64,000 nucleotides of DNA from Bacteroidales bacterium (GCA_017938925.1 JAGBAO010000002.1:1-64000); one strand, 5' to 3'. Shown: positions 8,106-16,964, counted from the stretch's first letter. Program-made: numbers and translations. The notes: generated from the sequence alone by a model not told the origin.

Positions 8106-8267
8106 ATGACAGACCGCTTCGAGTCAGCCAAGGACAGATATACGAAACTGATGCATCTGTTCCCGGAAATCATCCAGAGGGCTCCCCTAACCTATGTCGC
8201 ATCGTATCTCCAGATGTCACTGGAGACGCTCAGCCGTGTCAGATCGTCCATTTCTACACTACAATGA
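8106..8267 (+). pseudogene. C-terminal tail of a Crp/Fnr-family regulator
   Basis: A 53-codon frame reads like the last part of a Bacteroidetes Crp/Fnr protein: ESAKDRYTKLMHLFPEIIQR is the linker helix and APLTYVASYLQM with SLETLSRVR is the winged-helix recognition region. The cyclic-nucleotide-binding domain (about 150 residues) is missing, and a stop lies a few codons upstream of the ATG. It is most simply a gene that lost its 5' portion. Because it has its own promoter-like box, a DNA-binding mini-protein is a less likely alternative. Confidence 0.6.
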
Positions 8268-8398
8268 CCTTGTCCTTGTATCTGATGTATATGATAGGAG
8301 TAGGACAAGGAGGGCAGATAAGTACCATCCTGCTGATAAACTTGATAATCAACTTCTTCATAATCCTATTAACTTCTTTAATCCCTTTCGGGGGTTGA
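8264..8398 (+). other. Short hydrophobic reading frame, uncertain
   Basis: A 44-codon frame overlaps the end of the Crp/Fnr tail and would encode two hydrophobic stretches (LSLYLMYMIGVG and TILLINLIINFFIILLTSLI). No family is recognised and no promoter is visible. It may be a remnant of a membrane protein or chance. Apart from these two frames, 7950-8515 shows only the hairpin at 8466-8504. Confidence 0.2.
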
Positions 8399-8465
8399 TT
8401 TCTGAAGCAAAATTATGAGGTTTGCGGATTCGTTGGTCAGGCTTGATCACGGTATTTTTCATAAA

Positions 8466-8504
8466 TGCCGATTTATTTGATTAATATCAAAAAATGAATC
8501 GGCA
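8466..8504. terminator. Nested inverted repeat, possible terminator
   Basis: TGCCGATT (8466-8473) pairs with AATCGGCA (8497-8504), and an inner TTTGAT/ATCAAA pair extends the structure. It lies just after the end of the minus-strand RAM-domain gene at 8516 and could terminate it. Confidence 0.4.
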
Positions 8505-8515
8505 GGGTATGACTG

Positions 8516-8770
8516 TTATTTAGGAAGTATCGTCAGTTGTTTATTATACACAGTCCTGAATGAGATTATTATTTTTGACATAATTAATCCGAGAGGTTTT
8601 ATCTGTGTCTGAATCAATGTAAGCAAATGATCGTTGTTTCTTGCATAAATTTTCACAAAAAGGTCATAGGCCTCATTCGTGCAATATACTTCAACAATTT
8701 CAGGAATGGCAATTAAATTCGAATTTATTTCTGAGCAAGATGCCTGGCACAAATGTATAGTGTCAGGCAT
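8516..8770 (-). CDS. Stand-alone Lrp/AsnC ligand-binding (RAM) domain
   Basis: Lrp/AsnC proteins have a DNA-binding part followed by a ligand-binding alpha/beta domain. Only the second is here: IAIPEIVEVYCTNEAYDLFV and the closing LGLIMSKIIISF match the RAM domain. At 84 residues it could be a genuine single-domain member (such proteins exist and may bind amino acids) or the tail of a broken regulator. The first 15 residues (MPDTIHLCQASCSEI) do not resemble a helix-turn-helix. No partner full-length Lrp is in the window. Confidence 0.65.
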   Translation of the reverse strand: MPDTIHLCQASCSEINSNLIAIPEIVEVYCTNEAYDLFVKIYARNNDHLLTLIQTQIKPLGLIMSKIIISFRTVYNKQLTILPK

Positions 8771-8877
8771 TTTTCATGCTATTTTATCTGTAACTATTTT
8801 GTGGCAGAAGACTATGTAGATTTAGAGCCAGTATAAGAAGTTTAAATATGTCATCGAATGATTTCTCCAATAATTAC

Positions 8878-8885
8878 TATATTTG
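8878..8885 (+). promoter_or_regulatory. -7 box for the MORN/Sel1 gene
   Basis: TATATTTG lies 21 bp before the ATG at 8907, the usual leader length for this group. No good -33 element is visible. Confidence 0.5.
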
Positions 8886-8906
8886 TATCAATCAAACTTT
8901 TAGCAT

Positions 8907-10808
8907 ATGAAACTGCCCGCTAACATGTCGAAAATCATCGGCAAGGCCTACACTGGCCAGAAAGACGAGGAAGGTCGTCCTCATGGACATGGAACCATGC
9001 TATATTCAACCCGTACCGCAAAGAAATTCAGATACGAAGGTCACTTCGTGCATGGAGTGCGGTCAGGTTATGGAGTGTGGCATGAGAGTCAGCAGTTAAT
9101 CCGCGAATATGAACCATGGGAGTGGGTTCAGATGGGTGAATATGACAGCACCGGCAGGTTGATCCATCCTAATACAAGACCTGGCCCTTATAAGGAGGTC
9201 ATCGATTCTTGGAATATGACGTTCAGAGGATGGTGGAAAAACGACGATGCAGTTCATGACATCAAGGGCAGTAAATATGCAGATTGGCAGCTTGACCAGA
9301 TAGATGACGAAAAGTTTCTGAGCCGTTTGATTGACTTCAAAGCGGTCAGGAAGTTTCCACTATCCTTAGTATCCAGACTCATTGAGAGTGACAACCCGTT
9401 TTCAAGATATGCCTATGGAGTATGGCTTTGGGCATGCCGCAAAGACAGCACATCATTGAAGACAGCTTTCGGGATATTTGAGGAGTCAGCCCGTTCAGGC
9501 ATTGCAGATGCCCTGCAGATGATGTCCCGGATGTACTATCTCGGTGAGGTATATGACGAAAAGACAGGAAAGTCGGTATTGGACCGCACACTGTCTGAAG
9601 AACTGAACGAACAGGCAATCGCAAAAGGAAGTCTTCTTGCCAGACTCCGACGCAACAGAAACATGTTCTATGGTGCCACAGGCTATGAACCGGACAGGTC
9701 GGCAGCAATTGCTGAAGCTGAACGGGAAGCCTCACATTTTGACGCATCCATTTTCTGGACAGAACAGCTTGGATGGTTTTACGAGAGTGAAGGAGAAACT
9801 GAGAAAGCCATCATTGCATATGAGAAGTGTCTGATCAACGGATATTATGCTCCGATTTTCGACCTTGCCATGATATATCTTGAAGAAGGTGAAGAAGGAT
9901 ATTATGAGACCTTGATGAAAATCGGCATGCAGCTGGGTGTTCCGGACTGCATGATCCTGGGAATTGAGAAAGAGTCACAATGGGAGTCCCTCGATGGCGA
10001 TGAAAGGCTTGACATACACCGCCAGTTGAAGAAGAATCTTCCGGAAGGCGTTTCTCAAGGTAGCGGATACTGTGCATATATGTTGACAGACTCGCTGCTT
10101 AACGGCAAATTCGGATTTGACATAAATCTGCAACAGGGACTGGAATACGCTGACATCGCACTGACCAACGGCTACAGTATGGTGGTCAGTCTGGTCATCG
10201 AGGCAGCTGAAACTCTCAATGATCCGGAATTCATATCCGATGAAGATCTCTTGGAATTGAGGATGGAAGCCTTACGCTATGGTATTGAAGATCAGCTTGA
10301 CTATGTGATTCGGAACAAGGAGACATATGTCAAAATGGGGTACGGCGATGATATTGAACAGGTCTGGCTGCCATTGTGGAAGAAGAAGCATCCTCAGCCC
10401 AAGACTCAGGTCTCCCCTTCCGTGATTGTGATCCAGCCTTCGGGAGCAGCATCCATTGTCGAAGCTGAGGTATTTTCGATGTCATATCGTGAAATGGGGC
10501 AGCTTATCGGTGCTGAAGGACTTGATGCAGTTCATTTCTCCGACAGTCTGGATCAGATTACAAAGGTCTGCTCTTTCAGAGGATACCGGGTTGTCATGTA
10601 TACAGATAGGGATGCGAATGTGAAAAAACTGGCTGACAACGCCATAGGTACGTTGTTATATGGAAAGGATGTTGAAATAAGGGGCGCAGTGCTCATTGCC
10701 CTTGAAGACAGCAGGTACGATACGCATCCATTCCATTTCCAGGAAGATATAGACAAAGTCTACGATGAAATTTCAAAGCTGACCGGTGGTCTTGCAAGAC
10801 GAAGCTGA
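8907..10808 (+). CDS. MORN/Sel1-like repeat protein with a C-terminal DUF3846-like domain
   Basis: No signal peptide, so cytosolic. Residues 10-90 contain MORN-like repeats (YTGQKDEEGRPHGHGTMLY, then YEGHFVHGVRSGYGVW). Residues 150-470 are helical and repeat-like with Sel1/TPR features (GIFEESARSGIADALQMM, AIIAYEKCLINGYYAPIFDL, QQGLEYADIALTNGYSMVVS). Residues 510-633 form an alpha/beta domain resembling DUF3846 (VIVIQPSGAAS, MYTDRDANVKKL, GAVLIALED). The gene at 10816-11283 is little more than this last domain, which ties the two together. Function unknown; MORN and Sel1 repeats usually mediate protein or membrane binding. Confidence 0.75.
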   Translation: MKLPANMSKIIGKAYTGQKDEEGRPHGHGTMLYSTRTAKKFRYEGHFVHGVRSGYGVWHESQQLIREYEPWEWVQMGEYDSTGRLIHPNTRPGPYKEVIDSWNMTFRGWWKNDDAVHDIKGSKYADWQLDQIDDEKFLSRLIDFKAVRKFPLSLVSRLIESDNPFSRYAYGVWLWACRKDSTSLKTAFGIFEESARSGIADALQMMSRMYYLGEVYDEKTGKSVLDRTLSEELNEQAIAKGSLLARLRRNRNMFYGATGYEPDRSAAIAEAEREASHFDASIFWTEQLGWFYESEGETEKAIIAYEKCLINGYYAPIFDLAMIYLEEGEEGYYETLMKIGMQLGVPDCMILGIEKESQWESLDGDERLDIHRQLKKNLPEGVSQGSGYCAYMLTDSLLNGKFGFDINLQQGLEYADIALTNGYSMVVSLVIEAAETLNDPEFISDEDLLELRMEALRYGIEDQLDYVIRNKETYVKMGYGDDIEQVWLPLWKKKHPQPKTQVSPSVIVIQPSGAASIVEAEVFSMSYREMGQLIGAEGLDAVHFSDSLDQITKVCSFRGYRVVMYTDRDANVKKLADNAIGTLLYGKDVEIRGAVLIALEDSRYDTHPFHFQEDIDKVYDEISKLTGGLARRS

Positions 10809-10815
10809 CCATATT

Positions 10816-11283
10816 CTATGCCCATGCATCGTATTGGCCATTATCATCTGTCTCACGTCTGAGGATACCCGTCAGGTCATCAATAGCCTCGAATACATTC
10901 TCGATATCCTCCTCATTTTCAAATGAGGAGGAATTCCTTTCATTGTCCTCCAAGGCGATGATTATTGCACCACCCACGTCATATTCCCCATCGTAGAGCA
11001 TGTTTCCTACGTAATTGCTTTCCAGACCTTTCGCTGGCGCATTTCTATCGAAATACATGGCAAGATTCTTCACCAATCCACATTCCTGAGTGATAGCGGA
11101 CAGATGCTTGGAAAAATGGACAACCTCAATATCCTCTGCATCCAGAACGGAGGCGATTTCACTGGATGACATAGCATTCATGTCTGCATCGAGGAATTCC
11201 GTATAGCCAGAGGGATGAATCACAAGGATAGTTGGCAGTATTTCAAGATCTTCTGACATAATAATATTGAATACCTGTCCCAT
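10816..11283 (-). CDS. Small DUF3846-like protein, partner of the MORN/Sel1 gene
   Basis: The 155 residues align along their length with the end of the convergent neighbour: ILVIHPSGYTEFLDAD against VIVIQPSGAAS, VVHFSKHLSAIT against AVHFSDSLDQIT, MYFDRNAPAKGLESN against MYTDRDANVKKLADN, and GAIIIALED against GAVLIALED. The D-R-[ND]-A and IALED motifs may mark a binding site. It lies 4 bp after the large exported-protein gene and is co-transcribed with it; its end is 7 bp from the end of the MORN gene. Function unknown. Confidence 0.7.
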   Translation of the reverse strand: MGQVFNIIMSEDLEILPTILVIHPSGYTEFLDADMNAMSSSEIASVLDAEDIEVVHFSKHLSAITQECGLVKNLAMYFDRNAPAKGLESNYVGNMLYDGEYDVGGAIIIALEDNERNSSSFENEEDIENVFEAIDDLTGILRRETDDNGQYDAWA

Positions 11284-11287
11284 ATAT

Positions 11288-14149
11288 CTATTCCTTCATG
11301 TCAAAATACTTAACATGCTGCAGAGGATACTCAGGAAGAACGTCTCCTTCAGTCAAAGGACAAAGCACACATGCATCTGTCGATTTTACTCCGTCTACAG
11401 TCATTGTGCTGCCTGTCAACAGCTGCATGAACGCATATTCTTCAGATTTTTCCTTATACAGCGCTTCAACTATCTCAAAACATTCATTGAGGATATCCCT
11501 GTATTCATTGACATATCCTCTATATTTATCAACATCGGTCGTCAGCTGGGAAAGTCCATCCAGAGCAGTTCTGTGATCAGCCATCAATTTCTTTTTTTCA
11601 GTTCTCATTTTCTCCAAGGCTTCAAATTCCCTCTGCCTGTATATGGCCTCATTCGGAATATCATAGCAATTATCCTCGTTTCTACCTGAACGCAACTGTA
11701 TCGCCTTGCAAGGGCCTTTTGAAGAATCCAGATAGTAAGTATAAACGATATAATGCGATCTGTACTTGTCGATTATGTCGCATAACTTTCTGTAGTAGCT
11801 GTTAGCAGCAGATAGGTAACTGTCGACAGCGGTTGACTCATAGGTGTTCGAGTAACGCTCATAGTCTCTGCTTATCACATATTCGGTCGTCTTCACCACC
11901 CTCTTCTCAGGCAGAGACATTCTGCATGAAACCGGAATTTCAAGTGCCGAATTTCTCTTGCTTACGACAACATCGTAAATAAGATACTTTGCAGAGGTTC
12001 CATTCGTATTTGCAAGCCAGAACATCAACTGATCACATCCATCGATCGGTACTGTGATTTCCTGAGGCTGCATTGACTCATACACGCCTATATTGGCTAC
12101 TACTTCCTGGTCGGCACCTATCATCAGATGTTCAAGATAATCCTGTTTTCTTGTCGAAGTCGAAAGACAAGCGACCTTGAATGTCACAGAATTATACTCA
12201 CCATATGTATTAAATGCTGCACAGGAGTTTTCAACAGCTTCACCACCTGCCGCAAGCATAAGGAAAGCTGCCATCGGTGCCAGAGTTGCTCCTACGGACG
12301 CACCTCCGACAGCAGCACCTGTAGCTACGAACGATGCACCTACTGCTGTTGCACCTACTGCTCCGGCGGCAGCAGAACCCGCGCCGTTTCCACCACCGAG
12401 AACACCGAAATCCAAAGAAAAGTGAGTACTTGTCTGAAGAAGGAAACCTTTGTATATGCGCTCACCATTGACTTCGTAATAATTCTTCTTGCTTGAACCG
12501 TCATAGACGATATCATCCCGTGAGTCTCCCATACCGGATATATAGTGTATGTATGGTTTACCCAGGTCGATAAGATCTGTCTTAGGTGGACATTCCGGCC
12601 TAGGATGCACGAAAAGGTCATTTTTTACAGCTTTGCCTCTATATGCCACGATATCTCCGATACCGAATGCCGCGACATCAAGATTTCCGCAGCCGGCATT
12701 GCAGAAGCGCAGCATACGACACTTATTGATTCCTACAACAAAATCCTGGTTAGGGTACGTCGGGACGAGAGCTGTCGAGAAGACAAGCTCATCGTCTGCA
12801 TAGACCATCAGACAGTCATTGTTCATGTTCCAACTTTTTCCGACATATCCTGCAGTGAAACTTATGTAGTCAAACTCATTGCCCATATCAAAAGTTGCAC
12901 ATGCAGAAAGATTCCCGTCCCAGAAAGACGCTGTCTGATAAAGAATGATTCCCTCAGAAAAACGGTCTCCACCCATAGAGAATGTGATATGGTCCGAAGA
13001 ACCGTTGTAAATCTGCTTCTCGACTTTACCTACAACCTGATAAGGAGTAATATTCGAGATAAGCTTGCAGACATCAGGAAGTTCCTTCAGTCTCGGATCC
13101 GGAGCAGCAAGTCCGTCATCACTCATATTGACATTCATTTCCTGTCCTTCGGGATAAACCGTTATCCTGGCCATCTCTGCATGTGAGTCTCCCTCAGTCT
13201 GTTCTGTATGGAATGACAGTACCTGACAGTCAGTGATATCAAGCATAATCTGCCTGGCAATCTCGCCTTCTCTGACTTCTATCTCCTCTATTATCTTTCC
13301 ATCAGCCTTTACTGTGACCCAACCGGAACCGACACCTCCACCGAGGTCATCATGGCATCCGACAATAAAGCTCAGCTTTGAATACTGTCCGCGGAGGTTG
13401 AAATATGCAGATCCCTTGTTCGTACCGATAAGAGCCATGCTCATATCTCCCCTGAGTCCGTATTCATAAGTCTGCCGATTAAGCATGATGTAATGTTCTT
13501 CAGGCGTCACAGCAGTCATGTAATTGCTGAGATAATAAGGTTTTATATCTTTGACGAGTTCCTTGGGAGATGTAGCAGGAGCAGGCTGTTCAACATCATG
13601 TCTGGCATCCTTTCCGGATTTCCAAAGGATTGCATCAGCGATTACAGGTTCAATATCTTCCGCAGCAATCTTGAAGGTAAGTTCATCAACACCTGATACA
13701 TTGATCGTATATTGACGAGGCGGTTCATATCCACGGACCTTTTCATCAAGTATCTTTTTGCCGTCACCGTGGACAGTGACGATACCGACATCTTCCCGAC
13801 AATCAGCATCATGGCCCATGGTAAATGTCAAGGCTTCAAATTTGTCGTCTAACTTAAAAGTGACATAAGAACCCTCGTCGCATAATGAAAAGCCGCCAAT
13901 GCCGTACTCATCTCCGGCCATAGGAATCTTTTCAGAATATCTGCCGGTGGCTCTGTAAATTGTGCAATTGTCCGAATCAATGACCGTACATTCATCTACA
14001 AGATAAGTATCACGTTCAAATATCTGTTCCTCATTACCTTTGGCAGATTTGTCGGATTTATCGTCTTCAGAATTATTATTACACCGGGAAAAAGGTTTAA
14101 GAAGGATGATAACACCTGCTATCAACAGAATTACATGGCTTTTTTTCAT
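11288..14149 (-). CDS. Large exported protein with four NPCBM-like beta-sandwich modules and a Gly/Ala-rich hydrophobic insert
   Basis: The N-terminal hydrophobic segment (residues 6-18) is followed by a cysteine (C23) and a charged Asp/Ser/Lys linker, so it is a lipoprotein or a membrane-anchored protein; the residues before C23 (KPFSR) are a poor lipobox. Four NPCBM-like modules follow at about 45-180, 195-335, 360-515 and 535-735, recognised by recurring patterns such as YVTFKLDDKFEALTFTMG and YNSVTFKVACLS. The fourth is split by roughly 55 Gly/Ala-rich hydrophobic residues (about 582-637). A helical, coiled-coil-like region follows (about 770-930). It is the first gene of the operon with the DUF3846-like protein. 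Function unknown; NPCBM folds often bind carbohydrate. Confidence 0.7.
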   Translation of the reverse strand: MKKSHVILLIAGVIILLKPFSRCNNNSEDDKSDKSAKGNEEQIFERDTYLVDECTVIDSDNCTIYRATGRYSEKIPMAGDEYGIGGFSLCDEGSYVTFKLDDKFEALTFTMGHDADCREDVGIVTVHGDGKKILDEKVRGYEPPRQYTINVSGVDELTFKIAAEDIEPVIADAILWKSGKDARHDVEQPAPATSPKELVKDIKPYYLSNYMTAVTPEEHYIMLNRQTYEYGLRGDMSMALIGTNKGSAYFNLRGQYSKLSFIVGCHDDLGGGVGSGWVTVKADGKIIEEIEVREGEIARQIMLDITDCQVLSFHTEQTEGDSHAEMARITVYPEGQEMNVNMSDDGLAAPDPRLKELPDVCKLISNITPYQVVGKVEKQIYNGSSDHITFSMGGDRFSEGIILYQTASFWDGNLSACATFDMGNEFDYISFTAGYVGKSWNMNNDCLMVYADDELVFSTALVPTYPNQDFVVGINKCRMLRFCNAGCGNLDVAAFGIGDIVAYRGKAVKNDLFVHPRPECPPKTDLIDLGKPYIHYISGMGDSRDDIVYDGSSKKNYYEVNGERIYKGFLLQTSTHFSLDFGVLGGGNGAGSAAAGAVGATAVGASFVATGAAVGGASVGATLAPMAAFLMLAAGGEAVENSCAAFNTYGEYNSVTFKVACLSTSTRKQDYLEHLMIGADQEVVANIGVYESMQPQEITVPIDGCDQLMFWLANTNGTSAKYLIYDVVVSKRNSALEIPVSCRMSLPEKRVVKTTEYVISRDYERYSNTYESTAVDSYLSAANSYYRKLCDIIDKYRSHYIVYTYYLDSSKGPCKAIQLRSGRNEDNCYDIPNEAIYRQREFEALEKMRTEKKKLMADHRTALDGLSQLTTDVDKYRGYVNEYRDILNECFEIVEALYKEKSEEYAFMQLLTGSTMTVDGVKSTDACVLCPLTEGDVLPEYPLQHVKYFDMKE

Positions 14150-14217
14150 AATCTAAGTTTTAATAAGTATCCATCCCCCACCGGAAAACATGAGACATGC
14201 ACAATAGGGCAACATTG

Positions 14218-14249
14218 CAAAGTTAACTTTATTTGAACTCATTCCAATA
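14218..14249 (-). promoter_or_regulatory. Promoter of the NPCBM-like/DUF3846-like operon
   Basis: The complement reads TTG, 19 bp, TAACTTTG: a complete Bacteroidetes promoter. It lies about 70 bp before the ATG at 14149. The rest of 14250-14380 shows no gene or clear structure. Confidence 0.6.
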
Positions 14250-14380
14250 AAAAACATACAAGACCTGAAAAGATCTTGTCCATATTGCTGGACTTGCTGT
14301 TGATCAAGCAGTCCTCCGAATTCCACTGAGTCACCGACATGCAGAGAAATGGCTTCAAAGCTGCCTGACGGTCCTGAAAA

Positions 14381-15391
14381 TCAGCCTTGCAGCTTCATAT
14401 CTCCGTCTTTGACCCAGCCGAGACGTTTCATAATGATGTGGAAGAAAAGGCTGAGGACAGCTGGAGCGATGAAGTAAAGTCCGATGATTTCAGCGAGCAG
14501 GATGGCGTGGTCTGTGGTGGCTGCCATTGTGTCCCAGCATCCGAGCGGACCTACCAGACCGGCTGTTCCCATACCAGCACCGGCCGAATTGTTTGTCATC
14601 TTGAGCCATACTGTCGAGACAGGTCCGAGAATAGCTGACGTGAGGGTCGGAGCCAGCCATATTACAGGCTTGCGTGCAATATTCCCGACCTGGAGCATGG
14701 ATGTGCCGAGTCCCTGTGAGATCAGACCCCCTACTCCGTTGTCCTTGTAACTGATTACTGCATAGCCGATCATCTGTGCGCAGCAGCCGGCTGTTGCGGC
14801 TCCCGCAGCCAACCCACTGATGCCGATGGAGATGCAAAGTGCAGCGGAACTGATGGGAAGCGTGAGGATGCAACCGACTGAAACCGAAACGATTATTCCC
14901 ATTATGAATGGATTTAGCATGGTCGCCCGGTTGATCACTGCTCCAAGTGACATCACCCACTCGTTGATCGGAGCGCAGCAATATGCCGCGAACAGGCCTC
15001 CGGCTACAACTGAGGTAAGCGGCGTGATGATTATGTCAACTGGAGTGCGTTTGGAAACAAGAGAGCCCGCCTCTACCCCTACGATGGATGCAAGATATGC
15101 GCCTATCGGTCCTCCGAACTGGTACCCCAGTGCACCTACTGCCACAGCAGATATCGTAACCAGAGGAGCACGTTTAAGTCCAAGGGCGATGGCTAGACCG
15201 ATGGATCCGCCGACGACAGGCGCAGACTGCAGCACCGCCGCAATGTCCATGAGAAAGCCAAGGCCTGGAATCAGTGCTATCTGCTTGATGATCAGGCCAA
15301 GTATGAGTGAGCAGAAGAGACCCATGGCCATGAAGCTGAGGGCGTCGACTATATATGTCTTGAAGAGTCTTCCGATTTTCTTCTTCATCAT
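14381..15391 (-). CDS. PfoR/PTS_EIIC_2-family membrane protein
   Basis: This 336-residue protein has about eight to ten membrane helices and the small-residue loops of the EIIC_2 family (GGSIGLAIALGLKRAPLVTI, GISGLAAGAATAGCCAQMIG, GLVGPLGCWDTMAATTDHA). The family covers stand-alone PTS transporter-like proteins; PfoR of Clostridium was named a putative toxin regulator. No EIIA, EIIB or HPr gene is nearby, so sugar phosphorylation through this gene alone is doubtful. Substrate and role unknown. Confidence 0.7.
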   Translation of the reverse strand: MMKKKIGRLFKTYIVDALSFMAMGLFCSLILGLIIKQIALIPGLGFLMDIAAVLQSAPVVGGSIGLAIALGLKRAPLVTISAVAVGALGYQFGGPIGAYLASIVGVEAGSLVSKRTPVDIIITPLTSVVAGGLFAAYCCAPINEWVMSLGAVINRATMLNPFIMGIIVSVSVGCILTLPISSAALCISIGISGLAAGAATAGCCAQMIGYAVISYKDNGVGGLISQGLGTSMLQVGNIARKPVIWLAPTLTSAILGPVSTVWLKMTNNSAGAGMGTAGLVGPLGCWDTMAATTDHAILLAEIIGLYFIAPAVLSLFFHIIMKRLGWVKDGDMKLQG

Positions 15392-15588
15392 GTACGTTTG
15401 TTAGAGGGGACAAAAATAGGAAAATTCCCATAGAATGACAGAGAAGTTGTAAATTATCCTGCAAAGAGATAACTTTATGCCTGATATTGTCTCAGGCGAA
15501 AAAAATGGCAAAAGTGGCAGCAGAGTTATATGTCGCTGACTATGAGGCACTGCCATATGAAGATGACACATTCGACCGCAATCAGTCG

Positions 15589-16020
15589 TTAAGAAATATG
15601 CCATTGAGAGATAAACCTGATTGCAGAAAGCAGCAACACGGGACCCAGACCGCTGTAGAATGATGCTGTAAATGCTGAAGGGATTCCTGGAATATGCTTG
15701 AGAGCGATTCCCAGGCTCATCATGAATATGAGCAGAATCCATCCACGGAGAGGGAAAGTCTGCAGGAGCCTCACCTTGTCGGGTAACGAGGCTATCCTCT
15801 CACAGTATCTGTTCACTATTCTTCTGAACATCAGAAAGAAACCTGTCAAGACACCGATTGTAATCAGCAACAGCCACCAGATGTTTTCTGATGGCTGAAT
15901 CCGATATGCATTGATGCCCTTGATGGAAATGATCACTCCTGGGATTCCCCAGATCAGTCCGGCAGCAAGGTACAGGTGCTTTTTTCTCATCGGGCATGCC
16001 GGACATTTGTAATCTGCCAT
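15589..16020 (-). CDS. Small four-helix membrane protein with N-terminal CxxC
   Basis: The N-terminus MADYKCPACPMRKKH carries a CPAC motif ahead of about four membrane helices (LYLAAGLIWGIPGVIISI, WWLLLITIGVLTGFFLMF, WILLIFMMSLGIALKHI, GLGPVLLLSAIRFI). It starts 2 bp after the OhrR-like gene ends, third in the peroxide operon. The CxxC could bind metal or be redox-active. No family recognised. Confidence 0.6.
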   Translation of the reverse strand: MADYKCPACPMRKKHLYLAAGLIWGIPGVIISIKGINAYRIQPSENIWWLLLITIGVLTGFFLMFRRIVNRYCERIASLPDKVRLLQTFPLRGWILLIFMMSLGIALKHIPGIPSAFTASFYSGLGPVLLLSAIRFISQWHIS

Positions 16021-16022
16021 AG

Positions 16023-16454
16023 TTATCGTGATTGAAAAGTCTTCATCATTTTATGCAGAAGGGTATATAGCTGCATCGCCTCATCACTTTCCAGAGTCAC
16101 GCAGCCAGCCATTTTCGAAGGCACTTCAACTGCCTTTTCCTGGAGCTGCTCTCCCCTCTCGGTTATTGACAACATCACCATCCTCTCATCCCTTTCCGAC
16201 CTCTTCCTGGTGATCCATCCAGCCTTTTCCATCTTTTTGAGCATGGGGGTAAGAGTGCCGGAATCGAGAAAAAGAAGTTTCCCCATATCCCTGACACTGA
16301 TGGACTTATGCTCCCACATCACCATCATCGCTATATATTGGGTATATGTAAGTCCCAGCGGCTCAAGCAGAGGCGTATATCTTCTGACAACTTCCTTTGC
16401 ACATGCATATAGCGGAAAGCACAACTGGTTCTCCAGTTTCAGCATCTCGTTCAT
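16023..16454 (-). CDS. MarR-family regulator of the OhrR type
   Basis: A 143-residue winged-helix protein with the OhrR hallmark near its N-terminus: LENQLCFPLYA, with the reactive cysteine at C12. OhrR proteins repress peroxide-defence genes and let go of DNA when organic hydroperoxides oxidise that cysteine. The recognition region is KLLFLDSGTLTPMLKKMEKA. It overlaps the glutathione peroxidase stop by 4 bp, so the regulator is made with the enzyme it probably controls. Confidence 0.85.
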   Translation of the reverse strand: MNEMLKLENQLCFPLYACAKEVVRRYTPLLEPLGLTYTQYIAMMVMWEHKSISVRDMGKLLFLDSGTLTPMLKKMEKAGWITRKRSERDERMVMLSITERGEQLQEKAVEVPSKMAGCVTLESDEAMQLYTLLHKMMKTFQSR

Positions 16455-16924
16455 AGAAGTTTTAATATGTCGTTTTCAATTTTTTCCGGTTTTGTGACCG
16501 GTGCGTAACGCTCTACCACCTTACCGTCGCGCGAGACAAGAAACTTCGTGAAATTCCATTTGATGTCGTCTCCAAGGAATCCCCCTTTCTGATTCTTGAG
16601 ATACGTGAACAAAGGGGCCGCATTCTTTCCATTCACATCAATCTTTGCGAACAGCGGAAATGTCGTCTTGTATTTCAATGTACAGAACTCCTGTATCTCC
16701 TCCTCGGTCCCGGGAGCCTGATGCCCGAACTGGTTGCATGGAAAATCCAGAATTTCCAGTCCTTTGTCCTTGTATTTGTCGTACAGATTTTGCAATCCCT
16801 CGTACTGAGGTGTAAATCCACATCCGGTAGCTGTGTTTACAATCAGAAGAACCTTTCCCTGATACTCTGTCATCGGCACCTCCACGCCCTTGGCGTTCCG
16901 TACCTTGAAGTCATATATATTCAT
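16451..16924 (-). CDS. Glutathione peroxidase (thiol peroxidase)
   Basis: The enzyme reduces hydrogen peroxide and organic hydroperoxides, in bacteria usually with thioredoxin. Catalytic parts are C35 in TATGCGFTPQYEGL, the glutamine in FPCNQFG and the tryptophan in IKWNFTKFL. The start at 16924 is preferred over the in-frame ATG at 16960: the -7 box is at 16965-16972, so transcription should begin at or after 16960, and the family begins with YDFKVRN. First gene of an operon with an OhrR-like regulator and a CxxC membrane protein. Confidence 0.92.
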   Translation of the reverse strand: MNIYDFKVRNAKGVEVPMTEYQGKVLLIVNTATGCGFTPQYEGLQNLYDKYKDKGLEILDFPCNQFGHQAPGTEEEIQEFCTLKYKTTFPLFAKIDVNGKNAAPLFTYLKNQKGGFLGDDIKWNFTKFLVSRDGKVVERYAPVTKPEKIENDILKLL

Positions 16925-16964
16925 AAAATCAATTTTAGATTTTATACAATCGAATTGCATGCCA

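Noticed and set aside
12177..12425. Alanine/proline-rich frame on the plus strand across the exported-protein gene
   Set aside because: It is the antisense of the Gly/Ala-rich insert in the 953-residue gene; the composition follows from GC-rich Gly/Ala codons and no promoter or family is visible.
12545..13186. 213-codon frame on the plus strand opposite the exported-protein gene
   Set aside because: Long but without a recognisable domain, with cysteine- and arginine-rich composition typical of antisense frames; the minus-strand gene has clear repeated modules.
14271..14345. Possible terminator after the PfoR-like gene region
   Set aside because: Only short, imperfect inverted repeats (AGATC-type) and no T-run on either strand.
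14820..15404. 194-codon frame opposite the PfoR-like gene
   Set aside because: Low-complexity mirror of membrane-helix codons; the minus-strand protein has family motifs.
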